Virus record (IMG/VR): IMGVR_UViG_3300038962_000081
Location: 1 to 28,703 of that record
DNA length: 28,703 bases
Origin: a virus
Direction: 5' to 3' (one strand)
Below, piece by piece: positions 16,003 through 23,691 of the stretch. The notes below the pieces were generated by a model. It searched no databases. It saw only the letters and a program-made list of their open reading frames with translations, and had not been told where the DNA came from. Numbering within the stretch: position 1 is the first letter of the stretch; the number at the start of each line of letters is the position of its first letter. The position numbers and the translations under genes were made by a program.

Positions 16003-16968
16003 ATGAAAAAAGAAATGTTAAACAAAAAATATGATTTTGGAACTGCTACAGTTTCTGGTGACGATTTTATCGGTAAACTTGCACTTCCTTATGTTGCTCC
16101 AGCGGTTAAAAGCCCTACCACTATTGCTAATGGGTTTGTAAGAGAACTTGATGGACTAACTAAATCAGCGGTTGTAAAGGTATTTACACCTGGAACTATG
16201 GTTGAATCGGCAAGTTGCGACTTTAATGATGGTGGTGGTGTTGTTGATATTACACAAAAAACACTTACAATCACAGATGTTCAGGTTAACCAAGAAGTAT
16301 GTCGGAAAACAATTTTTCCTACTTGGATGGCTCAAAATATGAAAAGAAATGACAACCTTCCTGTTGACTTTACTGATTTTCTTGTTCAAACTATTGCAGG
16401 AAAAGTTGGCGAAGAAATAGAAAGAGATATTTGGAGAGGAGATAGCGGGTTAGGAATTACAGGGTTCTGTTCTGCTGATGGTGGTGCTACTTATGGTGGT
16501 GCATTATCAGGATCGAATATAGAAACAATCGACACAATTACTAATTCAAATGTAGATGATGGCTTTGCAACTGTATATAATAGTGCTGTAGAAAATTGTG
16601 CAGGAATACTTACTGCTCCAGGACTTGGTTTTTATGTGAGCCAAAAAACTTACGGAATGTATTTACAATTCTTAACAGGTCTTGGTTCTTTTGGTGGTTT
16701 TAATAACCAAATGTCTAATCAAGGCATTAATGCTGCTACTTATTTGGGTATTCCAATTAGAGTATGTCCAGGACTGTATGACAATTCTATTATCCTTGCA
16801 GACAAAGAGAATCTAGTATATGGAACAAATGTAGGAACCGACTATACTGAAGCCCGTGTTATCCCGACCTATCTTTATGACGGGAGCGATAATGTAAGAA
16901 TTACAATGCACTTTGCATTTGGTGTGCAATGTGCTGTTCCTGGTGATGTTGTTTGGGGAAGAAACTAA
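16003..16968 (+). CDS. Major capsid protein (HK97-like)
   Basis: A 321-residue protein in the size range of HK97-fold capsid proteins without a fused scaffold. It follows the scaffold by 21 nt and ends in a strong terminator. Visible blocks include SPTTIANGFVRELDGLTKSA near residues 37-56, KVGEEIERDIWRGDSG near 131-146 and a C-terminal TMHFAFGVQCAVPGDVVWG. The assignment rests on these blocks, Gly/Thr-rich composition and position between scaffold and tail tube. No N-terminal delta domain is seen; the separate upstream gene would serve that role. Confidence 0.8.
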   Translation: MKKEMLNKKYDFGTATVSGDDFIGKLALPYVAPAVKSPTTIANGFVRELDGLTKSAVVKVFTPGTMVESASCDFNDGGGVVDITQKTLTITDVQVNQEVCRKTIFPTWMAQNMKRNDNLPVDFTDFLVQTIAGKVGEEIERDIWRGDSGLGITGFCSADGGATYGGALSGSNIETIDTITNSNVDDGFATVYNSAVENCAGILTAPGLGFYVSQKTYGMYLQFLTGLGSFGGFNNQMSNQGINAATYLGIPIRVCPGLYDNSIILADKENLVYGTNVGTDYTEARVIPTYLYDGSDNVRITMHFAFGVQCAVPGDVVWGRN

Positions 16969-16982
16969 TAGATACTTTAAAT

Positions 16983-17008
16983 GGGTGGTTGAAATATACC
17001 ACCCTTTT
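16983..17008 (+). terminator. Rho-independent terminator after the major capsid gene
   Basis: GGGTGGT at 16983-16989 pairs with ACCACCC at 16998-17004 around an 8-nt loop, followed by TTTT at 17005-17008. It lies 14 nt after the capsid stop. The T tract is short, so it may let some transcription continue to the tail-tube gene, which has no promoter motif of its own. Confidence 0.75.
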
Positions 17009-17032
17009 ATTAACTTTAAAAATTAAATAATT

Positions 17033-17647
17033 ATGAGCTGTAATTTAAGTGCCGGGAGATTGGTGGATTGTAAAGATCAGATTGGAGGATTGAAAACCCT
17101 CTTTTTCTGTGCTGACTATTCATCTAATATATCACAACACATGACAGTCAATGGAACAGATCCCTTGCAAATAGACACGGCAGGGTTTACAGGTTGGAGT
17201 GCTTACGGAACACCAACGGGTTCTACGATGACACTATATAAATATGATTTAAGACCGAATTTAAGTTCTTTAACTGTAACAACAAATGGCGATCCTGCGA
17301 CAGGAACATCTTTTTGGACTCAAGCATTGTCCGTAACATTGCAAAAAATAGATGTAGCCACAACAAATCAACTAAAATTAATTACATATAATAGAGTTCA
17401 GATTTTCGTTCAAGATAATAACGATAATGTGTTTTTGTTAGGGATTGATAATGGTTGCGATGTAACAGGCGGAAATATTGTTAGTGGCGCAGGAAAAGGC
17501 GATCTAACGGGGTATACTTTAGAATTTACTGCAGAGGAAAAGATACCTTTATATTCAATTAAAAAAACTAATGGAAGTGGAACGGACTATCCGTTTGACC
17601 AATTGGGTGATGCAGATAGTGAGTTAACAATAGTTTCAGGAACATAA
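17033..17647 (+). CDS. Probable major tail tube protein
   Basis: A 204-residue beta-rich protein starting MSCNLSAGRLVDCKDQIGGL, an N-terminus I associate with a conserved structural protein next to the capsid gene in Bacteroidota phages. It continues with FFCADYSS and a C-terminal half containing VTGGNIVSGAGKGDLTGYTL and FTAEEKIPLYS, a pattern common to tail-tube-like folds. It sits alone between two terminators, which fits a highly expressed structural gene. Tube identity is inferred; a head decoration protein is the alternative. Confidence 0.65.
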   Translation: MSCNLSAGRLVDCKDQIGGLKTLFFCADYSSNISQHMTVNGTDPLQIDTAGFTGWSAYGTPTGSTMTLYKYDLRPNLSSLTVTTNGDPATGTSFWTQALSVTLQKIDVATTNQLKLITYNRVQIFVQDNNDNVFLLGIDNGCDVTGGNIVSGAGKGDLTGYTLEFTAEEKIPLYSIKKTNGSGTDYPFDQLGDADSELTIVSGT

Positions 17648-17669
17648 TCGTTACTCTACTTAGCAAATT

Positions 17670-17694
17670 AAAGGGACTATATGTCCCTTTTTTT
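17670..17694 (+). terminator. Rho-independent terminator after the tail tube gene
   Basis: AAAGGGAC at 17670-17677 pairs perfectly with GTCCCTTT at 17683-17690 around a 5-nt loop, and seven T (17688-17694) follow. It is the strongest terminator in the window. Promoter-like copy 4 begins 11 nt later. Confidence 0.9.
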
Positions 17695-17704
17695 GTTTAA
17701 ATAA

Positions 17705-17733
17705 AAACAATTACATAACTTTTATATTTATAA
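17705..17733 (+). promoter_or_regulatory. Bipartite late-promoter candidate, copy 4
   Basis: AAACA at 17705-17709, 11 nt, then TTTATATTTATAA at 17721-17733, ten bases before the ATG at 17744. It lies directly after a strong terminator, where a new transcript must start if the downstream genes are to be expressed at full level. This is the best positional support for the motif being a promoter. Confidence 0.7.
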
Positions 17734-17743
17734 TAAAGATATT

Positions 17744-17920
17744 ATGGCTTGGAAAGTAAAAAAAGAATATGAAGGAAAGACTGTTCCCAATTGCTTGTCA
17801 CCGTTAAATGATTTAACACAACAACAAATTAAAAAATTAGGGGAAAGTGTTCGAAATTCTTATTTCATACAAGATAAACCCAAAAAGAAAAAGAAAGATG
17901 ATACAGTTGTTGCAGACTAA
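17744..17920 (+). CDS. Small Lys-rich protein, 58 aa
   Basis: The protein starts MAWKVKKEYEGKTVPNCLSP, has a Gln/Lys helix and ends in a run of lysines plus an acidic tail (PKKKKKDDTVVAD). Similar short proteins starting MAxKVKKEYEGK occur next to tail-tube genes in other Bacteroidota phages, as far as I recall, with no assigned function. It is the first gene after promoter-like copy 4 and overlaps the next gene by 23 nt. Confidence 0.7.
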   Translation: MAWKVKKEYEGKTVPNCLSPLNDLTQQQIKKLGESVRNSYFIQDKPKKKKKDDTVVAD

Positions 17921-18341
17921 ATCAGCCGTTCCTTTGAACAATCTGTTTTATTTGCCTATATATGATAAAATGACAAACACAGACTATACACCACTATTTG
18001 GGTTTACAAGTCAATTGTCAAAAAAAACACTTTATGCTTGTGCAACATTTGCTACTTATACCGACAAAGATCGTTATGTTAAGCTACAAATGTTTACGGT
18101 TGGTTCAGGAACACCAGATCCCGAAGATGGGATTGTTACAATGGGGACAACTGACTATCCCTATGGATTGTATGACACAACTATTTATCAAAACACGAGT
18201 GATGACAACCTTGATCCAGATGGATTGACTCAGATATGGGCGGGGCTAATGAATTTAGAGCCAGAAGATAATCCCGCTGTTGAATATGAAGAATATGATA
18301 CTAACGATTCAGACACAGAATCTGTATATATAACTTTTTAA
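17898..18341 (+). CDS. Structural-region protein A of a tandem paralogue pair, 147 aa
   Basis: ATG 17898 is preferred over a GTG at 17847, which would lie far inside the preceding gene. The protein has an N-terminal beta segment (NNLFYLPIYDKMTNTDYTPL). Its C-terminal block contains GTTDYPYGLYDTTIYQ and ends AVEYEEYDTNDSDTESVYIT. That block is clearly repeated in the next gene, so the two arose by duplication. It sits between tail tube and portal genes; a head-decoration or neck role is possible but unproven. Confidence 0.75.
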   Translation: MIQLLQTKSAVPLNNLFYLPIYDKMTNTDYTPLFGFTSQLSKKTLYACATFATYTDKDRYVKLQMFTVGSGTPDPEDGIVTMGTTDYPYGLYDTTIYQNTSDDNLDPDGLTQIWAGLMNLEPEDNPAVEYEEYDTNDSDTESVYITF

Positions 18342-18342
18342 T

Positions 18343-18807
18343 ATGTTACAATTAAAAATATATAAAAAAAATGCGGGGACAGTTAGAAATAACTACTTTT
18401 ATTTGAACTTAGAGGATAAATGGATCACACAAGATCCAGACACTAAAGTGGCTAAATATGATGCGGTGAGCCAATTTACAGGAAAAACACAATCAGGATC
18501 ATTTTCAACTATAGCAACTAATGAGAGATATTGGAAACTTAACTTAACAACAACACGGGGAACATCACCTAGCCCTAGTCCCCCAGCCGTTTTAGAATGG
18601 GGAACAACAGATATACCTTTAGGTTTTTATGACCTAACTATTTATCAAGATATAAGCGGTGAAAGAAACATATTATATACAGGCATTCTTAACCTTACAC
18701 AAGATGAAACAACAACAGGGTTTACAGGAACACCAGCCGTAAAATACACAGAATATACAGACAATGACTCAGACACAGAAAGCATTTATTTAACAAATCC
18801 ATTATGA
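18343..18807 (+). CDS. Structural-region protein B of a tandem paralogue pair, 154 aa
   Basis: It starts 1 nt after its paralogue. Shared blocks are GTTDIPLGFYDLTIYQ (against GTTDYPYGLYDTTIYQ in A) and AVKYTEYTDNDSDTESIYLT (against AVEYEEYDTNDSDTESVYIT), while N-terminal parts have diverged more. It contains a Ser/Pro repeat (TSPSPSPPA) absent from A. The stop overlaps the portal start by 4 nt. The pair may form a hetero-oligomer or occupy two sites in the virion. Confidence 0.75.
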   Translation: MLQLKIYKKNAGTVRNNYFYLNLEDKWITQDPDTKVAKYDAVSQFTGKTQSGSFSTIATNERYWKLNLTTTRGTSPSPSPPAVLEWGTTDIPLGFYDLTIYQDISGERNILYTGILNLTQDETTTGFTGTPAVKYTEYTDNDSDTESIYLTNPL

Positions 18808-20609
18808 ATTTAAATTTAGTCAAATTATCGCATTATAATATCCCTCATTTAGTGGAAAAACAAAACCAAGATTGGATTAGTTTTGGCGAGGACAATCTAT
18901 ATCCCAACTATATACTAGACCTATTCTTAGGTAGTGCTATCAATGGTGCATTAATTAAGTCAATAGGTGCTATGATATATGGCGAAGGATTAGCTGCTAC
19001 AAATGCTGATGAAAACACAGACACAAAAGAGTCATATTTGCGACTAACAGAACTATTACACAATTCTGATGATGATGTATTAAAAGACCTAGCAATGGAT
19101 TTAAAACTATTTGGTGGGTGTTATGTTAATGTGATATGGTCAAGAGATAGAAGCAAGATAGCTAAGATGAAACACATACCGGCACAATATATCCGTTCAG
19201 GTAAAATGATTGATGGCGAAATTGATACATACTATTATAGTTCAGATTGGTCTAAATATAAAAAACAAGAACACAGACCGATTCCATACAGGGCATTCTC
19301 TACCGAAGATAGATCAAATGCTAGTCAAATACTAATGATTAGAGATAAAAACCCTGCTTTATTCTATGGTTTCGCACCTGATTATGTTGCCGCTACTGAT
19401 TGGATTCAAATGGAATTAGAGATTGCTCAGTTTCATTTATCTAATATAACAAGCGGAATGACACCAAGTATGCATGTAGGATTTTCCAATGGTGTTCCAA
19501 CCGAGGAAGAAAGACGAACAATAGAGCGACAATTAAATCAAAAATTTGCAGGTAGTGGAAATGCAGGAAAAATACTAATAACATTTAATGATGGAAAAGA
19601 AACAGCCCCAATCATTGAACCTATCCAAATGAATGATGCACAATCTGCTTGGGAAGGAATGAGCAAACAAGCTGTAAATCAAATCTTAGCAGGACATAGA
19701 GTTACATCACCAATCCTTTTTGGAATACGAGCAGAAGGTGGTGGACTTGGAAATAATGCTGACGAACTGCGAGATGCTTTTTCACTTTTTACAAATACTG
19801 TGGTAATCCCCTTCCAAAACACACTTTTAAAGGGTTTAAACAAGATATTTAAAGTTAATGACATAAGCCTTGATTTATACTTTAAATCGCTTAAACCTGC
19901 TGATTTCATTGATTTAGAAGTTACTAAGACACAATCAGAAGAAGATCAAGAAAAAGAAGGTGTTACAAAAGAAGACATTAATTCTGATGATTTTGTAGAA
20001 ATGTCAGATGATGATTTAAACTTAGTGTTTGAAGAGTTGCATGGTGAAAAAATAGATGATGAAGTTTGGGAAATAGTAGATGAACAAGACGAAGGTGTTA
20101 TTGAAGATTATGACGATTGGGCGAATGCTTTAATCCATAAAAAAGAAACATTTGCAGATGAAATAAGAAGCAAAGAAGATTTGCCGAGTCAATTAGATAA
20201 ATCGTTTTATAGAGTTCGTTTTAAGTATATTAAAAAGAGTAGAAAACCAAGCAAATCAACAAGAACATTCTGCAAGAATATGATGCGACTATCTAAAGCA
20301 GGTTTTGTTTATAGATTAGAAGATATTGACAAAGCAAGTCGTGAAGGTGTAAATAAACAATTAGGACATAAAGGGCGACCATACGATTTATTTCGTTTTA
20401 AAGGCGGGGTTTATTGCCGCCATGCCTGGAAGGTTATTCTATATAGATTAAAAGAGGGAACAGAATTAAAAGATGCAGAAAGTATGGACGACTATAAAAA
20501 AACAGATAGTATTCCTAAAACATACACACCAAAACCAAGAGGAATTAAAGATGCGGTAATAGCGCCTGAGAACATGCCTAATAGGGGGCATTATCCTGGT
20601 GTAAAATAA
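18804..20609 (+). CDS. Portal protein with MuF-like C-terminal extension
   Basis: Residues 1-370 carry a phage portal domain: an N-terminal helix, WISFGEDNLYPNYILDLF near 25-42, AINGALIKSIGAMIYGEG at about 45-62, and HRVTSPILFGIRAEGGGLGN near 298-317. The last blocks are typical of Bacteroidota-phage portals. After an acidic linker, residues about 455-550 form a second domain with FCKNMMRLSKAGFVYRLEDI, GHKGRPYDLFRFKGG and CRHAW, resembling MuF/gp7-type minor head C-termini. At 601 residues it is longer than usual portals because of this fusion. It lies unusually far from the terminase genes, after the capsid genes. Confidence 0.8.
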   Translation: MNLNLVKLSHYNIPHLVEKQNQDWISFGEDNLYPNYILDLFLGSAINGALIKSIGAMIYGEGLAATNADENTDTKESYLRLTELLHNSDDDVLKDLAMDLKLFGGCYVNVIWSRDRSKIAKMKHIPAQYIRSGKMIDGEIDTYYYSSDWSKYKKQEHRPIPYRAFSTEDRSNASQILMIRDKNPALFYGFAPDYVAATDWIQMELEIAQFHLSNITSGMTPSMHVGFSNGVPTEEERRTIERQLNQKFAGSGNAGKILITFNDGKETAPIIEPIQMNDAQSAWEGMSKQAVNQILAGHRVTSPILFGIRAEGGGLGNNADELRDAFSLFTNTVVIPFQNTLLKGLNKIFKVNDISLDLYFKSLKPADFIDLEVTKTQSEEDQEKEGVTKEDINSDDFVEMSDDDLNLVFEELHGEKIDDEVWEIVDEQDEGVIEDYDDWANALIHKKETFADEIRSKEDLPSQLDKSFYRVRFKYIKKSRKPSKSTRTFCKNMMRLSKAGFVYRLEDIDKASREGVNKQLGHKGRPYDLFRFKGGVYCRHAWKVILYRLKEGTELKDAESMDDYKKTDSIPKTYTPKPRGIKDAVIAPENMPNRGHYPGVK

Positions 20610-20619
20610 AAATAAAACT

Positions 20620-21207
20620 ATGGCGATACAACATACATTATACATAAGTTCAACACGATTAAAAAAAGATTCAGCTATTGGCGGTTCAGTTTCTGATGAC
20701 TTAATTATGCCGTATATTTTGTTAGCACAAGATATGCACATACTACCAATTCTAGGGACTGACCTTGATACTAAATTAAAATCAGATATTCAGGACGGCA
20801 CATTAACAGGTGATTACAAGACATTAGTTGAAACATATTTACAACCTGCATTAGTTCAGTTCAGCTTCGTTTCCTTAGTTCCATATTTACGACTTAGATT
20901 CGTTAATAATGCGGTGGTGGTGATGGGTGCAACAGATCAATCCTCAAGTGCTACTTATGATGATCTCCGTCCTCTACTCGATACCGCCGAAAATGCCGCA
21001 GAATTTTATCGTCAGAGAATGATAGATTACTTGACTGACAAAGGAACAGCTGCCTTCCCAGAATATGGAAGCAATAATGATGCAGGAGAACTTTCTGCAA
21101 CGACAAATAACTATTTTGCGGGAATTAATTTAGAACCAACAACGCCAATGAGCAATAGATTAAAGAGCTTTTTACAAGGTGCAGATATTACTATTTATGG
21201 CTGTTAA
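20620..21207 (+). CDS. Head-tail connector (DUF6712-like)
   Basis: A 195-residue helical protein with LKKDSAIGGSVSDDLIMPYI, ILPILGTDLDTKL and a later AAEFYRQRMIDYL. This is the pattern I associate with the DUF6712 connector/adaptor family found directly after portals in Bacteroidota phages. Its position, 10 nt after the portal, supports an adaptor role at the portal ring. It ends in GC and overlaps a small basic reading frame by 11 nt. Confidence 0.75.
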   Translation: MAIQHTLYISSTRLKKDSAIGGSVSDDLIMPYILLAQDMHILPILGTDLDTKLKSDIQDGTLTGDYKTLVETYLQPALVQFSFVSLVPYLRLRFVNNAVVVMGATDQSSSATYDDLRPLLDTAENAAEFYRQRMIDYLTDKGTAAFPEYGSNNDAGELSATTNNYFAGINLEPTTPMSNRLKSFLQGADITIYGC

Positions 21208-21316
21208 AAGAAGAACATATCCTTCTAGTAAGGAAAATTTTAAGAAATTAAAAAACTATATAAAAAAATTAACCAAAAAAACTATTAATTATGGCGGGAC
21301 AAAGGTTAACAGATAA
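21197..21316 (+). CDS. Small basic protein, 39 aa
   Basis: An ATG at 21197 begins a 39-residue, very basic frame (MAVKRRTYPSSKENFKKLKN and so on) that overlaps the connector by 11 nt and the next gene by 26 nt. Without it there is an 83-nt gap in a tightly packed region. The lysine bias could simply reflect A-rich intergenic DNA, so support is moderate. Confidence 0.4.
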   Translation: MAVKRRTYPSSKENFKKLKNYIKKLTKKTINYGGTKVNR

Positions 21317-21824
21317 AAATTCCCTCGACGAACAGGCAGGTAGTGGTGATTTATTAATGGTCGTCGACGTGTCAGATTCGAGTGCATCAGCAGAGGGGAC
21401 ATCAAAAAAAATGGATTTTAAATATGTTATTCAAACAGATAAATTTTCATTGAATAATACAGAAGTTCAAGCATTAAACACAACACCAAAAACATTAGTT
21501 GGTGCTTTGAGTGGTTATATGGTGACACCCTATTGCGTTACTGTTATTGTGACCTATGATACAACGGCAGAGAGTTCAAACAGCAACCTTTATTTTGGAT
21601 ATGATCCAACAGTTGATACTACCTATTGGGACTATAGTTCAAGATTTAATGGTCTTTTGGCTACAGATAACACTTATGTTTTTAGTGGCGGAACACCCAG
21701 CAGCAAAGGGGTATTGAGTGCATCAATTTTAAATAAACCTTTTTCTATGTGGTCGAATGCTGCATTTAATGGTGGTTGGTCTTGTGATGTTTATTGCACT
21801 TATGCATATACAAAAATCCTGTAA
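21291..21824 (+). CDS. Minor structural / fibre-like protein, 177 aa
   Basis: The first 45 residues (RLTDKNSLDEQAGSGDLLMV, then EGTSKKMDFKYV) match a block that recurs at the N-terminus of diverse Bacteroidota-phage structural proteins and may be a virion-attachment module. The rest is a Thr/Ser/Asn-rich beta region with aromatic residues, compatible with a small fibre or decoration domain. Its final TAA shares its last base with the ATG of the exported protein at 21824. Confidence 0.55.
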   Translation: MAGQRLTDKNSLDEQAGSGDLLMVVDVSDSSASAEGTSKKMDFKYVIQTDKFSLNNTEVQALNTTPKTLVGALSGYMVTPYCVTVIVTYDTTAESSNSNLYFGYDPTVDTTYWDYSSRFNGLLATDNTYVFSGGTPSSKGVLSASILNKPFSMWSNAAFNGGWSCDVYCTYAYTKIL

Positions 21825-22843
21825 TGATTAGGTTTATATTTCTATTATTACCGTTTCTGTCTTTTGGACAGTTCTATAAGTATTCCACTATTTATGGCGG
21901 TGGTTCTATTAATTCAACTATTGCACCAATCGAAACATACGAATACAATGGACAACTAATAGAAACAACACCTGATGATGGTGCTAACTATCGTTATTTT
22001 GTTGGTGTTAAAAAACTAAGCAGATATTCCTTTGAAAAGAAACCCAAATTTTACTATGATGGAAATGAGGAAAATGCAACCATATTTAGATCATCTGTTG
22101 GTGGCTTTGAATACTTGTTGCAATACGAAAAGATAAAACAGTTTGGAAGGGAATACAACAACCACGATATTTGGCTTAGATACTTAGGCGAAAACACAAG
22201 CACAAAAATACAATCTTCTAACAATGGTTACATTGATTTAAATTATAAATCACTAGATATTCGATTTAAGCACGATTTTAAGCGATTTAGGGCAACTTTG
22301 GGTGGTGTCTTAAGGTATCACCCCGTTTATGGGCTAAATCCCTTTAAAACCGATTTTCCAAATTACAATGATTTTGAAGCGGTTGCTACAGAGCTTGGAT
22401 ATGTTAGTGAATATTGGTTTATTGATAATAATAATAACGGTCATCTAGATAGGTTAGAACAATCATTTTATAGATGGATTTTAAACGGAGATACAGTCGC
22501 ACAAAATACGGCACAATTTCAAGACTATTATGCTACCATTCCTGCAAAATACAATAGAGATAAGTTGGGAGAATTAGGAAATCAATACACCCTTTCAGGT
22601 GTTGTTGGTCTTTCCTACTATATACATTTAGACAATTTCTTTATTCTAGCTTATGGCAATTATTTTTTTATAAATCACAAACTGACCGAATACGGATCAG
22701 ATACTTACGATTATGATTTTGGGCTGATAGGAAATTTGAAGCTGACAAGATCATTTTCTTTATATTCTCAATTAGAATATTTAAACTATTTTGATAGAGA
22801 AAATTACACAATTAACTTAGGAATTAATTTAATACTTATATAA
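21824..22843 (+). CDS. Exported outer-membrane barrel-like protein, 339 aa
   Basis: The N-terminus MIRFIFLLLPFLSFGQ is a short Sec signal peptide with a probable FG|Q cleavage, as in Bacteroidota outer-membrane and secreted proteins. The mature part is dense in Tyr, Phe, Asn and alternating beta strands and ends in a strand-rich block (YTINLGINLILI), consistent with a barrel. A segment DNNNNGHLD fits a DxNxNGxxD calcium-binding loop. The TTG start upstream at 21794 is rejected in favour of the ATG that begins the signal peptide. In a phage, candidate roles are superinfection exclusion, envelope rupture or altering the host surface. Confidence 0.65.
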   Translation: MIRFIFLLLPFLSFGQFYKYSTIYGGGSINSTIAPIETYEYNGQLIETTPDDGANYRYFVGVKKLSRYSFEKKPKFYYDGNEENATIFRSSVGGFEYLLQYEKIKQFGREYNNHDIWLRYLGENTSTKIQSSNNGYIDLNYKSLDIRFKHDFKRFRATLGGVLRYHPVYGLNPFKTDFPNYNDFEAVATELGYVSEYWFIDNNNNGHLDRLEQSFYRWILNGDTVAQNTAQFQDYYATIPAKYNRDKLGELGNQYTLSGVVGLSYYIHLDNFFILAYGNYFFINHKLTEYGSDTYDYDFGLIGNLKLTRSFSLYSQLEYLNYFDRENYTINLGINLILI

Positions 22844-22844
22844 T

Positions 22845-23048
22845 ATGGAAATTTTTAAAAAGATTTTAGACACATTTGAAAAAGCATTTCAATCAAAGAA
22901 GTTTTGGTATGCTATTGGTGCTTTGTTTGTTTTATTTTTTAGTGATTCATTTGGAATCAATGACCAAGAAATTAACAATGTAGTTTTAATAGCCATTGCT
23001 TTACTTGTTAGCCAAGGAATTGCAGACGGTAAAAGTTGTAGCAAATGA
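22845..23048 (+). CDS. Small two-TM membrane protein (holin candidate)
   Basis: A 67-residue protein with an amphipathic N-terminal helix and two membrane segments, WYAIGALFVLFFSDSFG (about 21-37) and NNVVLIAIALLVSQGIAD (about 44-61). Size and topology fit class II holins. However, a second and clearer holin-like protein is encoded at 24183, so one of the two may be an antiholin or unrelated membrane protein. It starts 1 nt after the barrel gene and overlaps the next gene by 4 nt. Confidence 0.55.
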   Translation: MEIFKKILDTFEKAFQSKKFWYAIGALFVLFFSDSFGINDQEINNVVLIAIALLVSQGIADGKSCSK

Positions 23049-23338
23049 AATTAAACGAGAAGTCAGAATTTACAGTTGATTTAAAACTAATCATTTTAGT
23101 TGTTTCTATGGTTATTTCATTGTCTGCAACATACTTTACATTACAAGCAGATATTGAAGAAGCTAAAAAGCTACCAAAAATGCCTATTAGCGAAAAAGAG
23201 TTTGAGCTGAAAGATGCCTTGATTAGGCAGACCATTTTAAATAACGGTCAACAGCTTGAAACACAACAAGAACAATTAAACAAAATTGAAGATAAAATCG
23301 ACAAAATAGATACTAGACTTTACAACCTTAATAAATAG
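23045..23338 (+). CDS. Membrane-anchored coiled-coil protein, 97 aa
   Basis: One N-terminal membrane segment (LKLIILVVSMVISLSATYFT, about 13-32) is followed by a long charged helix with heptad character (TQQEQLNKIEDKIDKIDTRL). This layout resembles inner-membrane spanin-type or holin-accessory proteins in lysis cassettes. No lipobox is present and no partner outer spanin was identified. ATGA overlap with the upstream membrane protein suggests coupled expression. Confidence 0.55.
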   Translation: MKLNEKSEFTVDLKLIILVVSMVISLSATYFTLQADIEEAKKLPKMPISEKEFELKDALIRQTILNNGQQLETQQEQLNKIEDKIDKIDTRLYNLNK

Positions 23339-23341
23339 ATT

Positions 23342-23683
23342 ATGAATATAAGTTATATATTACAAGTTTTAATAGCTATATTTTTTTTCTTTGTTGGTGT
23401 TTGTTTGAGTCAGGTTTCAGTCATTCATTTTAATAGTGAATGGAATGCAGATAATAACTTTGATGTTACAGTCTTAAAAGATTGTGATGTTGATAGTGTT
23501 GTTATTTGTCATAATCCTGAACTGCAAGAAAAACACAATATTAAAGCTGTGCCGACAGTCATTATATTTGATGAGGGAATTGAGATAATTAGATTTGAAG
23601 CTAACATAATGATGCAGTTAGAAGCAACGAGAAAGGATATACAGGGAGAGATCAAGAAAATATACTTAGCTAAATTTGAATAG
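23342..23683 (+). CDS. Exported or membrane-anchored thioredoxin-like protein without CxxC
   Basis: A hydrophobic N-terminus (about 1-23, ILQVLIAIFFFFVGVCLSQ) precedes a thioredoxin-like domain: VSVIHFNSEWNADNNF, then ICHNPELQEKHNIKAVPTVI with the cis-Pro motif AVPT, and a final helix. The redox CxxC expected after the first strand is replaced by EWNADN, so it should not act as a classical oxidoreductase. Similar proteins are common in flavobacterial phages as I recall. It sits in the lysis region 8 nt before the M15 peptidase. Confidence 0.65.
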   Translation: MNISYILQVLIAIFFFFVGVCLSQVSVIHFNSEWNADNNFDVTVLKDCDVDSVVICHNPELQEKHNIKAVPTVIIFDEGIEIIRFEANIMMQLEATRKDIQGEIKKIYLAKFE

Positions 23684-23691
23684 ATTATATT

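Noticed and set aside
17998-18228. A 76-codon plus-strand frame
   Set aside because: It lies inside paralogue A in another frame and has no supporting motif; paralogue B confirms the reading of A.
23381-23388. T8 run in the thioredoxin-like gene as a frameshift site
   Set aside because: It encodes a hydrophobic segment in frame; I found no reason for a second product, and such runs are expected in Phe-rich membrane segments of AT-rich DNA.
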